This document shows positions 16,487 to 24,220 of a stretch of DNA of 64,000 bases, one piece after another. The notes beneath the pieces were generated by a model, which searched no databases, had not been told where the DNA came from, and saw only the letters and a program-made list of their open reading frames with translations. Positions within the stretch are counted from its first letter, which is position 1. Each line of letters begins with the position of its first letter. The stretch is from positions 121,664 to 185,663 of the forward strand of contig JBCBSZ010000001.1 in the NCBI GenBank assembly GCA_039818945.1. Direction: 5' to 3'. Both the position numbers and the translations under genes were made by a program. Origin of the DNA: JBCBSZ01 sp039818945. Lineage in GTDB: Bacteria > Actinomycetota > Acidimicrobiia > Acidimicrobiales > Poriferisodalaceae.

Positions 16487-16861
16487 TCAGGCGTGGCTGA
16501 GCCAGACGACCCGGTCCCACGACGCGGCGTAGTGGAACGCGACGAGCGCAGCGACGGTCAGCCCGGCCGGCGGTCCGGCGACCCGGGCCACCGCCAGCGC
16601 TCCGCCGCCGAGGATGGTGAGCTCGAGGGTGAGCCGGATCCAGCCCGCGACCTCGACCGGCGCCGCGCCCGACCGGCTGGGATCGTCGAGCACGTTGAAG
16701 ACGACCCAGACCGCCGCGGCGGCCGCGGGGACGAGCACGACCGCCAACCAGCGCACCGGATCCGAGGCGAGCGACCAGGCTGCGGCCCCGAGCCCGACCA
16801 GCGCCATCACCTCCAGCACGAAGCGGAGGCCGAGGTTCCAGCCCGGCATGGTCGGCGGCAT
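16487..16861 (-). CDS. YrdB-family (DUF2568) membrane protein
   Basis: A 124-residue, four-helix membrane protein. WNLGLRFVLEVMALVGLG at the start and FHYAASWDRVVWL at the end match the YrdB/DUF2568 family, which has no established function. ATG 16861 shares one base with the stop of the upstream SRPBCC gene, so the two are translationally coupled and probably share the TetR-controlled promoter near 17320. Confidence 0.85.
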   Translation of the reverse strand: MPPTMPGWNLGLRFVLEVMALVGLGAAAWSLASDPVRWLAVVLVPAAAAAVWVVFNVLDDPSRSGAAPVEVAGWIRLTLELTILGGGALAVARVAGPPAGLTVAALVAFHYAASWDRVVWLSHA

Positions 16862-17304
16862 CACGACGCCTCCTCGACCCGGGACTTGAGGGCGGCGTTC
16901 ATCGCCTCGAAGCCGGCGCGGGTCGATGACTCCAGCGATCGCCACAGGACCGGGACCAGCACGCCGGTGAACCGCTCGCTGTGGACGAGTCGGGTGCCGC
17001 CGCCCGGCAACGACTCGAGCTGGAAGCGGTGCCGCCCGTCGAAGAGCCCGGGCAGGACGAGGCGCCCCAGCCACTCGAAGGTCCGGTCGGCCTCGACCTC
17101 CGTGACGGTCGGCCGGAAGGTCATCGCTCGACCCCCTGGCGGCTCGAGCCGGTTGGTGAGGCGCTCCCCCACCGCCACCCGACCTTCGGACGAGACCACG
17201 AACGGGTTCCACTCGGGGTACCGGTCGAGGTCCGTGAGGACCGACCACACGACCTCGGGTGTGGCGTCGATGTCGATCTGGGTGTGCAACTGACGGGCCA
17301 TCAT
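16861..17304 (-). CDS. SRPBCC (START-like) domain protein
   Basis: A 147-residue protein of the SRPBCC helix-grip fold that binds hydrophobic ligands. Typical blocks are IDIDATPEVVWSVLTDLDRYPEWNP and LVHSERFTGVLVPVLW. The start is ATG 17304 (a second ATG follows directly) behind AAGGAGGAGG. It is divergent from a TetR gene with two matching operators between, and overlaps the downstream YrdB-like gene. A ligand-sequestering or cyclase-like role is possible, but no substrate can be named. Confidence 0.88.
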   Translation of the reverse strand: MMARQLHTQIDIDATPEVVWSVLTDLDRYPEWNPFVVSSEGRVAVGERLTNRLEPPGGRAMTFRPTVTEVEADRTFEWLGRLVLPGLFDGRHRFQLESLPGGGTRLVHSERFTGVLVPVLWRSLESSTRAGFEAMNAALKSRVEEAS

Positions 17305-17319
17305 CGCCCTCCTCCTTGA

Positions 17320-17381
17320 CGCAACTTTCGTTGCGACACTCACTCTGCCAGCTCTCGGCTGCAAACGCAACCTTCGATGCG
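17320..17381. promoter_or_regulatory. Twin TetR operators in divergent promoter region
   Basis: A perfect 16-bp palindrome CGCAACTTTCGTTGCG (17320-17335) and a near copy CGCAACCTTCGATGCG (17366-17381) share the form CGCAACYTTCGWTGCG, 46 bp apart. One lies just upstream of the SRPBCC gene and the other beside the TetR promoter element TAAGTT (17383-17388), seven bases before its ATG. They are the obvious targets of the TetR protein encoded next door. Confidence 0.78.
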
Positions 17382-17395
17382 ATAAGTTGACGAAC

Positions 17396-18001
17396 ATGAC
17401 CGAGCACCCACGTGTCGGCGATGCCCGCCCCGGAGGTCGTGCGGCCCGCGTCCGCGACGCCGTGCTGAGCGCCACCGCCGAGCTGCTCGACGAGGTCGGC
17501 TACGAGCGTCTCAGCATCGAGGAGGTCGCGAGCCGGGCCGGGGTGCACAAGACAACGGTGTATCGACGGTGGCCGACCAAGCCCGAGCTCGTGGTCGACG
17601 CCGTGCAGGTCCACTCGGAGACCAACGTCCCGATCCCCGACACCGGGACCCTCGAGGGGGACCTGCGCCTCCTCACCCGCGCCGTCGTCGCGAACATCAG
17701 CGGAGAGGGCGGCGCGCGCCGCTCCCGGAGCATCGTCGCCGCGGCCATCTCGTCCGGCGAGCTCGCCGACGCCACCGCTCGATTCTGGGCCGCACGCATG
17801 GCCGCCTCCGCGCCCATCGTCGAGCGGGCCGTCGAGCGGGGCGAGCTGCCACCGAGCAGCGATCCCACGCTGCTCATCGAGGCCGCGGTCGGTCCACTCT
17901 GGCTCCGACTCCTGCTCACGGGCGAACCGCTCGACGACGACATCGCCGACCGGCTGGCCGAGTTGGTGGCCGCCGGCGCGCCAGCCCTCGGTCCGGCCTG
18001 A
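17396..18001 (+). CDS. TetR-family transcriptional regulator
   Basis: A 201-residue regulator. The N-terminal HTH (YERLSIEEVASRAGVHKTTVYRRWPTK split over residues 39-66) and the ligand domain with GPLWLRLLLTGEPL place it in the TetR_C_11-like group. ATG 17396 is preferred over TTG 17387. TAAGTT sits seven bases upstream, so the mRNA is probably leaderless. It likely represses itself and the divergent SRPBCC-YrdB operon through the twin palindromes at 17320-17381. Confidence 0.93.
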   Translation: MTEHPRVGDARPGGRAARVRDAVLSATAELLDEVGYERLSIEEVASRAGVHKTTVYRRWPTKPELVVDAVQVHSETNVPIPDTGTLEGDLRLLTRAVVANISGEGGARRSRSIVAAAISSGELADATARFWAARMAASAPIVERAVERGELPPSSDPTLLIEAAVGPLWLRLLLTGEPLDDDIADRLAELVAAGAPALGPA

Positions 18002-18050
18002 GCGCGCCGGGCTGCCCCGTCGCCGAACCGATCCCCCTAGGCTCCGGGAC

Positions 18051-20327
18051 GTGTCACCGGACGACGAGCGGTCTCGCCGGACCGTCGAGGTCGACGGGGA
18101 CGAGACCGACCCAGCACCGCCGATCGTGCGCACCAAGCTCGCGCCCCCGATCCCGGCGCCGGGGCTCCTGGACCGACCGACGCTGGTGGCGCCCTTGATG
18201 GCGTCGGGCCGGGTGGTCGTCCTCAGCGCTCCGGCCGGGTGGGGCAAGACCTCGCTGCTCGCGGTGTGGCACGCCGCCGAGGAGCACCATCGTCGCTTCG
18301 CGTACGTGCGCATCGGCCCCGGCGACGACCGACCGGCGTCGGTCTTCTGGAGCTACGTGGTCGAGGCGCTGCGGGGCGCGCGGCCCGAGCTCGCCCCCGA
18401 CGCCGACGCCATCTTGCAGCGGCCGGTGGCCGACCTCCGGCGGGAGCTCGTGCCTGCGCTGGCCAACGACCTCGACGCCGTCGACGAGCGGATCGTCCTC
18501 GTGCTCGACGACTACCACGTCGTCCAGAACCCCGCGGTCCACGAGGCCGTCGTGGAGCTGATCGAGGACCTGCCGCCGTCGATCGGTGTGGCCGTGGCGA
18601 GCCGGTCGGATCCGCCGTTCCCGCTGGCGCGCTGGCGCGCGTCGGGGGACCTCGTGGAGCTGCGCGCCGAGCACCTCGCGTTCGGCCCGACGGAGACGGC
18701 GACGTTCCTCCGGCAGCGCTTCGGCGTGGAGCTCGACGGCGACGACGCCCGCACGCTGCGCGATCGGACCGAGGGGTGGCCGGCCGGGCTGCAGCTCGCC
18801 GGGCTCTCGCTCGCTCGCGAACCCGACCCGACCGCCTTCGTCCAGCGGTTCGCCGGCGACGACCGCAACGTCGCCGACTACCTGGTCGGCGAGGTCATCT
18901 CGACACTCGACGAGCGGCGCCGCGAGTTCCTGCTGCGCACCTCGGTGCTCGAGGAGATGAGCGGGCCGCTCTGCGACGCCGTGACGGGTCGGGACGACTC
19001 GGCGGCCGAGCTCGCCGAGCTCGAGCGCGATGGCCTCTTCGTCATCCCGCTCGATCGTCGACGCCACTGGTACCGGTATCACCACCTCTTCCGCGACTGG
19101 CTCCGGCACGAGCTGCGATCGACCGATCCTGACGCGCTCCCCGAGCTGCACCGTCGTGCGAGTGCGTGGCACGAGCGCCGCGGTGAGCTCAGCGCCGCGA
19201 TCGACCACACCCTGGCCGTCCCCGATGCCGAGGGCGCCGCCGAGCTCCTCGCCGCCTACCTCGGTGTCTGGGAGCAGGTCCGGTGGCCCCAGACGTGGCG
19301 ATGGCTCGATCAGCTTCCCGACGAGATCATCTCGGCCCATCCGGCGGTCGCCCTGGCCCGCTCGCGCCTGGCCTTCGAGTCCGGCGAGTTCGGCCGCGGC
19401 CTGGCGTGGGCCGATGCCGCCGAGGCCGGGCTCGACTCGTTGCCAGCGGCGTCGCGGGCCGCCATGGCGACGTGGCTCAAGCTGTGGCACGCGCTGGCCC
19501 ACGTCATCGCCGGGGATCTGGAGTCGGCGCGATCGCTCGCCGAGTCGGTCGCCGACGCCGAGCGGCCACGGCGATCCGCCGAGTTCGCCAGCGCCATCGG
19601 CGTCGCCGGCATCGCGACCTTCTGGCAGGTCGGCGCGCTCGAGGCGATCCCGCCCCTGTCGGAGGCCTCCGCCGCTCGCGCCGACACCGGCATCGAGGAC
19701 GGTGGCATCACGTCGCTGCTCGCGCTCGCTCACGCCGAGGTCGGCGACTGGTCCGCGGCCGAGTCGGTCGCGGAGCGTGGCCTGGCGATGCCGTGGCCCG
19801 ACGAGCGGAACCGGTATCCGGCCGAGATGTCGGCCCACTACGCGCTCGGCACGGTGGCGATGGCACGAGGCGATCGGGCCGGAGCGCTGCACCGGATCGA
19901 GCTCGGCCTCGAGCTGGCCCGGGCCTGGGTCGAGCCGATCTTCGTCGCGTACGGCTGTCTGCTCCGGGCCGAGGCCTCGGACGACTTCACCGAGAGGCGG
20001 GCGCTGGTCCGCGAGGCGCGGGAGCTGGTCGCCGACGGTGCCGGGCGCGGGCGGATCACCGAGCTGGTCGAAGCTGCGGCCAGGAAGCTCTCGATACGTC
20101 AGCCGCGCCAGGACAGCGCCGGGACGGTCTTCGTCGAGCCACTCACCGAGCGCGAGCTCGAGATCGTCCGACTGCTCCGCAGCGACCTGTCCCTGCGGGA
20201 GATCGGCGTCGAGCTGTCCCTGGCCCACAACACGGTCAAGAGCTACACCAGGTCGATCTACCGGAAGCTGGGCGTGACCTCCCGCGAGACCGCGGTCGCC
20301 GTCGCCACCGACCTCGCCCTCGACTGA
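18051..20327 (+). CDS. MalT-type ATP-dependent LuxR regulator
   Basis: A 758-residue STAND-class regulator. The NTPase domain has Walker A SAPAGWGKTSLL (residues 59-70) and Walker B VLVLDDYH (near 150). A winged helix and TPR-like helical repeats follow to about residue 680. A C-terminal LuxR HTH ends the protein (LTERELEIVRLL, then LSLREIGVELSLAHNTVKSY). Such proteins bind ATP plus a small inducer and activate transcription as oligomers. It starts at GTG 18051. The genes downstream, read in the same direction, encode a small protein, a lactonase-like hydrolase and a response regulator. A GC-rich motif at 20335 recurs at 23513 and may be its binding site. Confidence 0.93.
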   Translation: MSPDDERSRRTVEVDGDETDPAPPIVRTKLAPPIPAPGLLDRPTLVAPLMASGRVVVLSAPAGWGKTSLLAVWHAAEEHHRRFAYVRIGPGDDRPASVFWSYVVEALRGARPELAPDADAILQRPVADLRRELVPALANDLDAVDERIVLVLDDYHVVQNPAVHEAVVELIEDLPPSIGVAVASRSDPPFPLARWRASGDLVELRAEHLAFGPTETATFLRQRFGVELDGDDARTLRDRTEGWPAGLQLAGLSLAREPDPTAFVQRFAGDDRNVADYLVGEVISTLDERRREFLLRTSVLEEMSGPLCDAVTGRDDSAAELAELERDGLFVIPLDRRRHWYRYHHLFRDWLRHELRSTDPDALPELHRRASAWHERRGELSAAIDHTLAVPDAEGAAELLAAYLGVWEQVRWPQTWRWLDQLPDEIISAHPAVALARSRLAFESGEFGRGLAWADAAEAGLDSLPAASRAAMATWLKLWHALAHVIAGDLESARSLAESVADAERPRRSAEFASAIGVAGIATFWQVGALEAIPPLSEASAARADTGIEDGGITSLLALAHAEVGDWSAAESVAERGLAMPWPDERNRYPAEMSAHYALGTVAMARGDRAGALHRIELGLELARAWVEPIFVAYGCLLRAEASDDFTERRALVREARELVADGAGRGRITELVEAAARKLSIRQPRQDSAGTVFVEPLTERELEIVRLLRSDLSLREIGVELSLAHNTVKSYTRSIYRKLGVTSRETAVAVATDLALD

Positions 20328-20334
20328 ACCAGTA

Positions 20335-20346
20335 CCCCCCGGGTGG
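20335..20346. promoter_or_regulatory. Candidate MalT-type regulator site (copy A)
   Basis: CCCCCCGGGTGG lies directly upstream of the small gene at 20397. A nearly identical CCCCCGGGGTGG occurs at 23513-23524 ahead of the minus-strand membrane-protein/SMR gene pair. Shared flanks (GG..CTCGG) strengthen the resemblance, but GC-rich background makes this tentative. Confidence 0.35.
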
Positions 20347-20396
20347 ACCGGCTCGGGGGGATGCGCAGCCCCACCGACGGGTCGGAGACTCGGCTC

Positions 20397-20633
20397 ATGG
20401 CCGAGCACGCGTCGAGGCGGGAGCTCCGCATCTGGGTCGAGGGACGGCTGTCCGCCCACTTCGCCGACGGCGTCGAGGGCATCGAGCAGCACGACGACGA
20501 GCTCGGCACCGTCTTGTGCGGCGACTACCGCGACGAGGCCCACGCCCACGGGGTCCTCGAGCACCTCCGCGGCCTGGGCGTGACGGTCCGCCGCTTCGAC
20601 ATCACCGACGAGCGCGACCGGAGCGAACCATGA
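20397..20633 (+). CDS. Small conserved protein of MalT-regulator neighbourhoods
   Basis: A 78-residue soluble protein from ATG 20397; ATG 20343 and 20361 would add a low-complexity leader over the GC-rich motif and are less likely. The core runs RIWVEGRLSAHFADGVEGIE, then TVLCGDYRDEAHAHGVLEHL. From memory, similar 70-80 residue proteins with a DQAALHGLL-like block occur beside MalT-type regulators in actinobacteria; their function is unknown. Its stop overlaps the ATG of the metallohydrolase gene (ATGA). Confidence 0.7.
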   Translation: MAEHASRRELRIWVEGRLSAHFADGVEGIEQHDDELGTVLCGDYRDEAHAHGVLEHLRGLGVTVRRFDITDERDRSEP

Positions 20634-21574
20634 GCACGACATCGCAGGGCGACGAGCACACCCCGACGCGCGGCCCGACGCCGGTGCACGGCGTCACGGC
20701 GATCCAGGTCGGTGCCGCCGGGCTCCACGTCGAGCACATGTACGGCACCCGGAAGCCCACCCTGTGGTGGATCTTCTGCTCGCGACGGTTCGAGACGCTG
20801 CCGGTCAACGTCTTCGTCGTCGAGCACGACGACGGGCTGATCCTGTTCGACACCGGCCCCAGCCAGTCGCTCGTCACCGACCCCGAGTACTGGCCCGACC
20901 GGGTGACCCGCCTCTTCATGCGCAAGATCTTCCGACTGCACATCGGCCCGGAGGACACGCTCGCGATCCAGCTCGAACAGGCCGGGTACCGGGTGGCGGA
21001 CGTCCGGACGGCGGTGCTGTCGCACCTCCACTTCGATCACGCCGGTGGGATCGGCGACATCCCCGCTGCCGAGCTCCTCGTCGCACCCGAGGCATGGGAG
21101 CACCTGCTCGGACCGCATCCCGAGCGCGAGGCGGTGGTGCGCCGCGACCTCGACGTGCCCGGTGCCCGGTGGAGGCAGATGGAATTCGTCCCCACCGACG
21201 ATCCCGACCTCGCCCCCTTCACCGAGGTGCACGACGTCGCCGGAGACGGATCCGTGCTGGTCGTGCCGACGCCGGGGCACCTGCCCGGATCGGTCTCGAT
21301 GCTCATCCGCAGAACCGCAGCACCACCGGTGCTGCTCATCGGCGACCTGACCTACTCCGAGGACCTGCTCCAGCGCGATCAGGTACCCGCCACCGGCGAC
21401 GCGGCCGTGCTTCGGGAGAGCTTCGCCAAGGTCCGGGCGCTCAAGGCCCACACACCGGACCTGGTCGTCGTCGCCTCGCACGACGCGACGGCGGCCGAGA
21501 AGCTCGCCGTCGGCCCCGCATCGGGCCGCCCGGCTCCGAGCGACCCGATCGCGGCGCGCACCCCCACGAGCTGA
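20630..21574 (+). CDS. Metallo-beta-lactamase-fold hydrolase, AHL-lactonase-like
   Basis: A 314-residue hydrolase with the HxHxDH zinc motif as HLHFDHAGG, a further PTPGHLPGS histidine and a LIGDLTY aspartate. The N-terminal NVFVVEHDDGLILFDTG strand matches the quorum-quenching lactonase group (AttM/AiiA-like), though many members act on other lactones or esters. The gene overlaps the upstream small gene. With a MalT-type activator nearby, it may process the inducer molecule. No signal peptide is visible, so it is cytoplasmic. Confidence 0.87.
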   Translation: MSTTSQGDEHTPTRGPTPVHGVTAIQVGAAGLHVEHMYGTRKPTLWWIFCSRRFETLPVNVFVVEHDDGLILFDTGPSQSLVTDPEYWPDRVTRLFMRKIFRLHIGPEDTLAIQLEQAGYRVADVRTAVLSHLHFDHAGGIGDIPAAELLVAPEAWEHLLGPHPEREAVVRRDLDVPGARWRQMEFVPTDDPDLAPFTEVHDVAGDGSVLVVPTPGHLPGSVSMLIRRTAAPPVLLIGDLTYSEDLLQRDQVPATGDAAVLRESFAKVRALKAHTPDLVVVASHDATAAEKLAVGPASGRPAPSDPIAARTPTS

Positions 21575-21584
21575 GGAGGACGAC

Positions 21585-22316
21585 ATGACTCCCACCGACG
21601 CATCGGCCCGAGCCCGTCGCCGCGCCAAGCGGGCGGCGCTGCGACGCGCTCCCGATCGCCCCATCCGGGTCGTCGTCGTCGACGACTGCGAGCTGGTCCG
21701 TCACGGCCTCCGCGATCTGCTGCACGATGCGGGTGGCTTCGAGATCGTCGGCGAGGCGGGCTCCGTCGATGCCGCGATGGCGACGGTCGCCGCGTCCGCA
21801 CCCGATCTCGTCGTCCTCGACATCCGCCTCCCCGACGGGAACGGGCTCGCGGTGTGCCGCGCGCTCCCGCGCTCCGAGCCCGAGGCGGTCTGCGTCGTCT
21901 TGACCGCCTTCGACGAGCACCTGGTGTGCCTCGAGGCGGCGCGGGCCGGGGCGGTCGGCGTCATCTCGAAGGGCGAGCCGGAGGAGGAGCTGGTGACCGC
22001 CCTCCGCCGTGCAGCTGCGGGTGAGTCGCTCCTCGACGCCGACGACGTCGAGCGCTCGGCCCGAGGTCGCCAACCGGAGGTCCCGAGCGCCCTGGCGGAC
22101 CTGAGCAGCCAGCACCGGCGCGTCGTCGAGCTGCTGGGCGAGGGGCTCACCAACCGCCAGATCGGTGATCGGATGCACCTGGCGGAGAAGACGATCAAGA
22201 ACTACGTCTCCAACATCCTCACGAGCCTCGGCATGGAGCGCCGCACCGAGGTGGCGGCGCTCGCCGCCCGGCTCGACGAGCGGAAGCGGGCGAGCTCGGC
22301 ACGACTCGCCGGCTGA
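21585..22316 (+). CDS. NarL/FixJ-family response regulator
   Basis: A 243-residue regulator with a receiver domain (VVVVDDCELVRHGL; phospho-acceptor Asp79 in VLDIRLPDG; Thr in LTAF; Lys in ISKGE). The C-terminal LuxR HTH has LTNRQIGDRMHLAEKTIKNY. The latter part resembles DevR/DosR-type regulators. An Arg-rich N-terminal extension of about 25 residues is unusual. It begins ten bases after the hydrolase stop behind GAGGAG. No kinase gene is adjacent; the kinase at 24211 has its own partner regulator. Confidence 0.93.
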   Translation: MTPTDASARARRRAKRAALRRAPDRPIRVVVVDDCELVRHGLRDLLHDAGGFEIVGEAGSVDAAMATVAASAPDLVVLDIRLPDGNGLAVCRALPRSEPEAVCVVLTAFDEHLVCLEAARAGAVGVISKGEPEEELVTALRRAAAGESLLDADDVERSARGRQPEVPSALADLSSQHRRVVELLGEGLTNRQIGDRMHLAEKTIKNYVSNILTSLGMERRTEVAALAARLDERKRASSARLAG

Positions 22317-22319
22317 CGG

Positions 22320-22341
22320 CGCCGCCACGAACCGGGCGGCG
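22320..22341. terminator. Bidirectional hairpin terminator
   Basis: CGCCGCC (22320-22326) and GGCGGCG (22335-22341) form a 7-bp stem with an 8-base loop in the 30-bp gap between the convergent response regulator and SMR genes. Confidence 0.55.
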
Positions 22342-22346
22342 AGCGC

Positions 22347-22667
22347 TCACTCGGCTCCCGCGAGGTTCAGGCCGACCAGCCCGCTCGCGATGATGACGAG
22401 CGAGATGACCTTGAGCGCGCTCACCGGCTCGTCGAAGGCGGCGATGCCGATCGTGGCGACCACGAGCGTGCCGAGGCCGGCCCAGACGGCGTACGCGTAG
22501 CTCAGCGAGAACCGATCGACGACGAGCATGAAGACCAGCAGGCCGGCGATCGTGGCGGCGACGGCGGTCACGGTCGGACCGGGCCGGCGGAGCCCTTCGG
22601 AGAGCTTGAGGCTGACGGAGCTGGTGATCTCCAACCCGATGCCGACGGCCAGCAGGGCCCACCGCAC
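22347..22667 (-). CDS. Small multidrug resistance (SMR/EmrE) exporter
   Basis: A 106-residue, four-helix protein. GLEITSSVSLKLSEG near the N-terminus contains the conserved membrane glutamate (Glu13), and the YAYAVWAGLGT block is the SMR signature. Dimers exchange protons for cationic toxicants or guanidinium. It starts at GTG 22667, two bases after the stop of the upstream membrane-protein gene, so the two form an operon. Confidence 0.92.
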   Translation of the reverse strand: MRWALLAVGIGLEITSSVSLKLSEGLRRPGPTVTAVAATIAGLLVFMLVVDRFSLSYAYAVWAGLGTLVVATIGIAAFDEPVSALKVISLVIIASGLVGLNLAGAE

Positions 22668-22669
22668 GG

Positions 22670-23428
22670 CTACTGCGCCGCGGCAGCATCGCGGGCGGCG
22701 GCTTCCGAGCCGAGCCGGAGCAGCCGCCACCCGACGATCAGGCTGAACGCCACCATCGCCAGGACGCTGAGGGCGGAGAGGTCGGTCGAGGTGTCGACGG
22801 TCTCGATCGCCGCGCCGACGAAGCCCAGCCCGCCCAGGACCAGGCACGAGGTCGCGAGACGAGGTCCGAAGCCGGGAGCGTGGCGCATGGCGACCCCGAG
22901 GAGCGCCAGACCGACCGGCACCAGCAGCAGGCCGGTGACCAGCATCGTGTCGAACACGCTCTGCGCACCGGCCCAGGCGTACTCGATCGACTCCCGCCCG
23001 TCCGCGGATCGAGACGGGTCCTCGTACAGGTCGGACAACGCCGCCGTCGAGACGTGCAGCACGGACGAGGCGGCCAGGATGACGAACCCGAAGAGCGCGA
23101 CGACCGCACCGAAGAGCGCCGCCGCCGGGTCGGCCGCGTGGAGCGCACGGCGCAGCACGACGACGTGCAGCGCGAAGAGCACGAGCGCGCCCAGGTAGAG
23201 GAAGTGCTCGGCGATGCGTCCGACCTCGAGGTCGTCGAAGTCGGTCAACGTCTCGAGGTCGGCGGCGTCCGGCAGGCCGAACGACAGGACCACGACGACC
23301 GAGGCGAGCAGCAGGAAGACGCCACCCAGCCCGGCCACCCCGCCCCATCGCAGCAGCCGGCGATCCTGCGTCGCCGCGTCGGTCGGCCCCGGAGACGTCG
23401 GCGCCGCGGTCAGGTCGATCCCACTCAT
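22670..23428 (-). CDS. Six-helix membrane protein, DUF4386-like
   Basis: A 252-residue integral membrane protein with about six hydrophobic helices. Its layout resembles DUF4386 proteins, with RIAEHFLYLGALVLFALHVVVL in the second helix region. The family has no known function. ATG 23428 follows GGAGGAGACC, and the earlier in-frame ATG 23491 encodes an Arg-rich leader and is rejected. It is coupled to the SMR exporter downstream. A copy of the GC-rich motif seen near the MalT-type gene lies about 85 bp upstream. Confidence 0.7.
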   Translation of the reverse strand: MSGIDLTAAPTSPGPTDAATQDRRLLRWGGVAGLGGVFLLLASVVVVLSFGLPDAADLETLTDFDDLEVGRIAEHFLYLGALVLFALHVVVLRRALHAADPAAALFGAVVALFGFVILAASSVLHVSTAALSDLYEDPSRSADGRESIEYAWAGAQSVFDTMLVTGLLLVPVGLALLGVAMRHAPGFGPRLATSCLVLGGLGFVGAAIETVDTSTDLSALSVLAMVAFSLIVGWRLLRLGSEAAARDAAAAQ

Positions 23429-23512
23429 CGGTCTCCTCCTCCGCGTGGACGCGCGTCCACGGGCCCAGCGTCCGCCTCGCCGGTGGGGCACCGCATCCCA
23501 CCGCCCGGCCCT

Positions 23513-23524
23513 CCCCCGGGGTGG
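23513..23524. promoter_or_regulatory. Candidate MalT-type regulator site (copy B)
   Basis: CCCCCGGGGTGG, 11 of 12 positions like the site at 20335, in the 123-bp gap upstream of the membrane-protein/SMR operon. The rest of this gap shows nothing else recognisable. Confidence 0.35.
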
Positions 23525-23551
23525 CTCGGGTCGCCGGCCGGCGGACCCGGC

Positions 23552-24220
23552 TCAGCCACGTCGGGGCGAGTCGACCTCACGCCGCAGCCACCGCACCACG
23601 GCAGCGACCCGTCGGTCCACCGCCGTGTCGGGGGGCAGGTCGAGCTTGGTGAGGATGTTGCTGACGTGGGTCTCCGCCGTGCGTTGGTTGACGACGAGGT
23701 GCTCGGCGATCGCGGCGTTCGAGCGGCCCTCCGCCATCAGGGCGAGCACCTCCCGCTCCCGGTCCGTGAGTCGGGCCAGCACGTCGTCGCGGCGTGGTCG
23801 GTGGACGAGCCGAGCGACGACGTCAGGGTCGATGGCGCTCCCGCCTCCTGCGACGCGGCGCAGGGCGTCGAGGAACGTGTCGATGTCCGTGACCCGATCC
23901 TTCAACAGGTAGCCGACGCCGGCGGCCCCCTCCTCGAGCAGCTCGACCGCGTACCGGGTCTCGATGTGCTGTGAGAGGACCAACACACTGCACGTCGGGA
24001 GACGACGTCGGGTGGCGAGCGCCGCCTCGAGCCCCTCGGTCGCGAAGCCGGGTGGCATGCGCACGTCGATCACCAACACGTCGGGTCGGTGTTCGACGAC
24101 GGCGTCGACCACTCCGGTGCCGTCGGCGAGCGAGGCGACGACCTCGATGCCCTCGTCAGCGAGCAGGCGAGCGAGCCCGTCGCGGATGAGCGCCGAGTCA
24201 TCGACGACGATCACCCGCAC
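23552..24220 (-). CDS. LuxR-type response regulator
   Basis: A 222-residue NarL-type regulator. Receiver: VIVVDDSALIRDGL, Asp52 in VIDVRMPPG, conserved Lys in YLLKDR. Output HTH: LTDREREVLALMAEGRSN, then VVNQRTAETHVSNIL. GTG 24220 lies inside the end of the kinase gene (10-base overlap), so this is the cognate partner of the histidine kinase at 24211-26310. Confidence 0.95.
   Translation of the reverse strand: MRVIVVDDSALIRDGLARLLADEGIEVVASLADGTGVVDAVVEHRPDVLVIDVRMPPGFATEGLEAALATRRRLPTCSVLVLSQHIETRYAVELLEEGAAGVGYLLKDRVTDIDTFLDALRRVAGGGSAIDPDVVARLVHRPRRDDVLARLTDREREVLALMAEGRSNAAIAEHLVVNQRTAETHVSNILTKLDLPPDTAVDRRVAAVVRWLRREVDSPRRG

Noticed and set aside
18054..20642. 862-residue minus-strand open frame
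   Set aside because: Exact shadow of the MalT-type regulator, which has clear Walker and HTH motifs on the plus strand.
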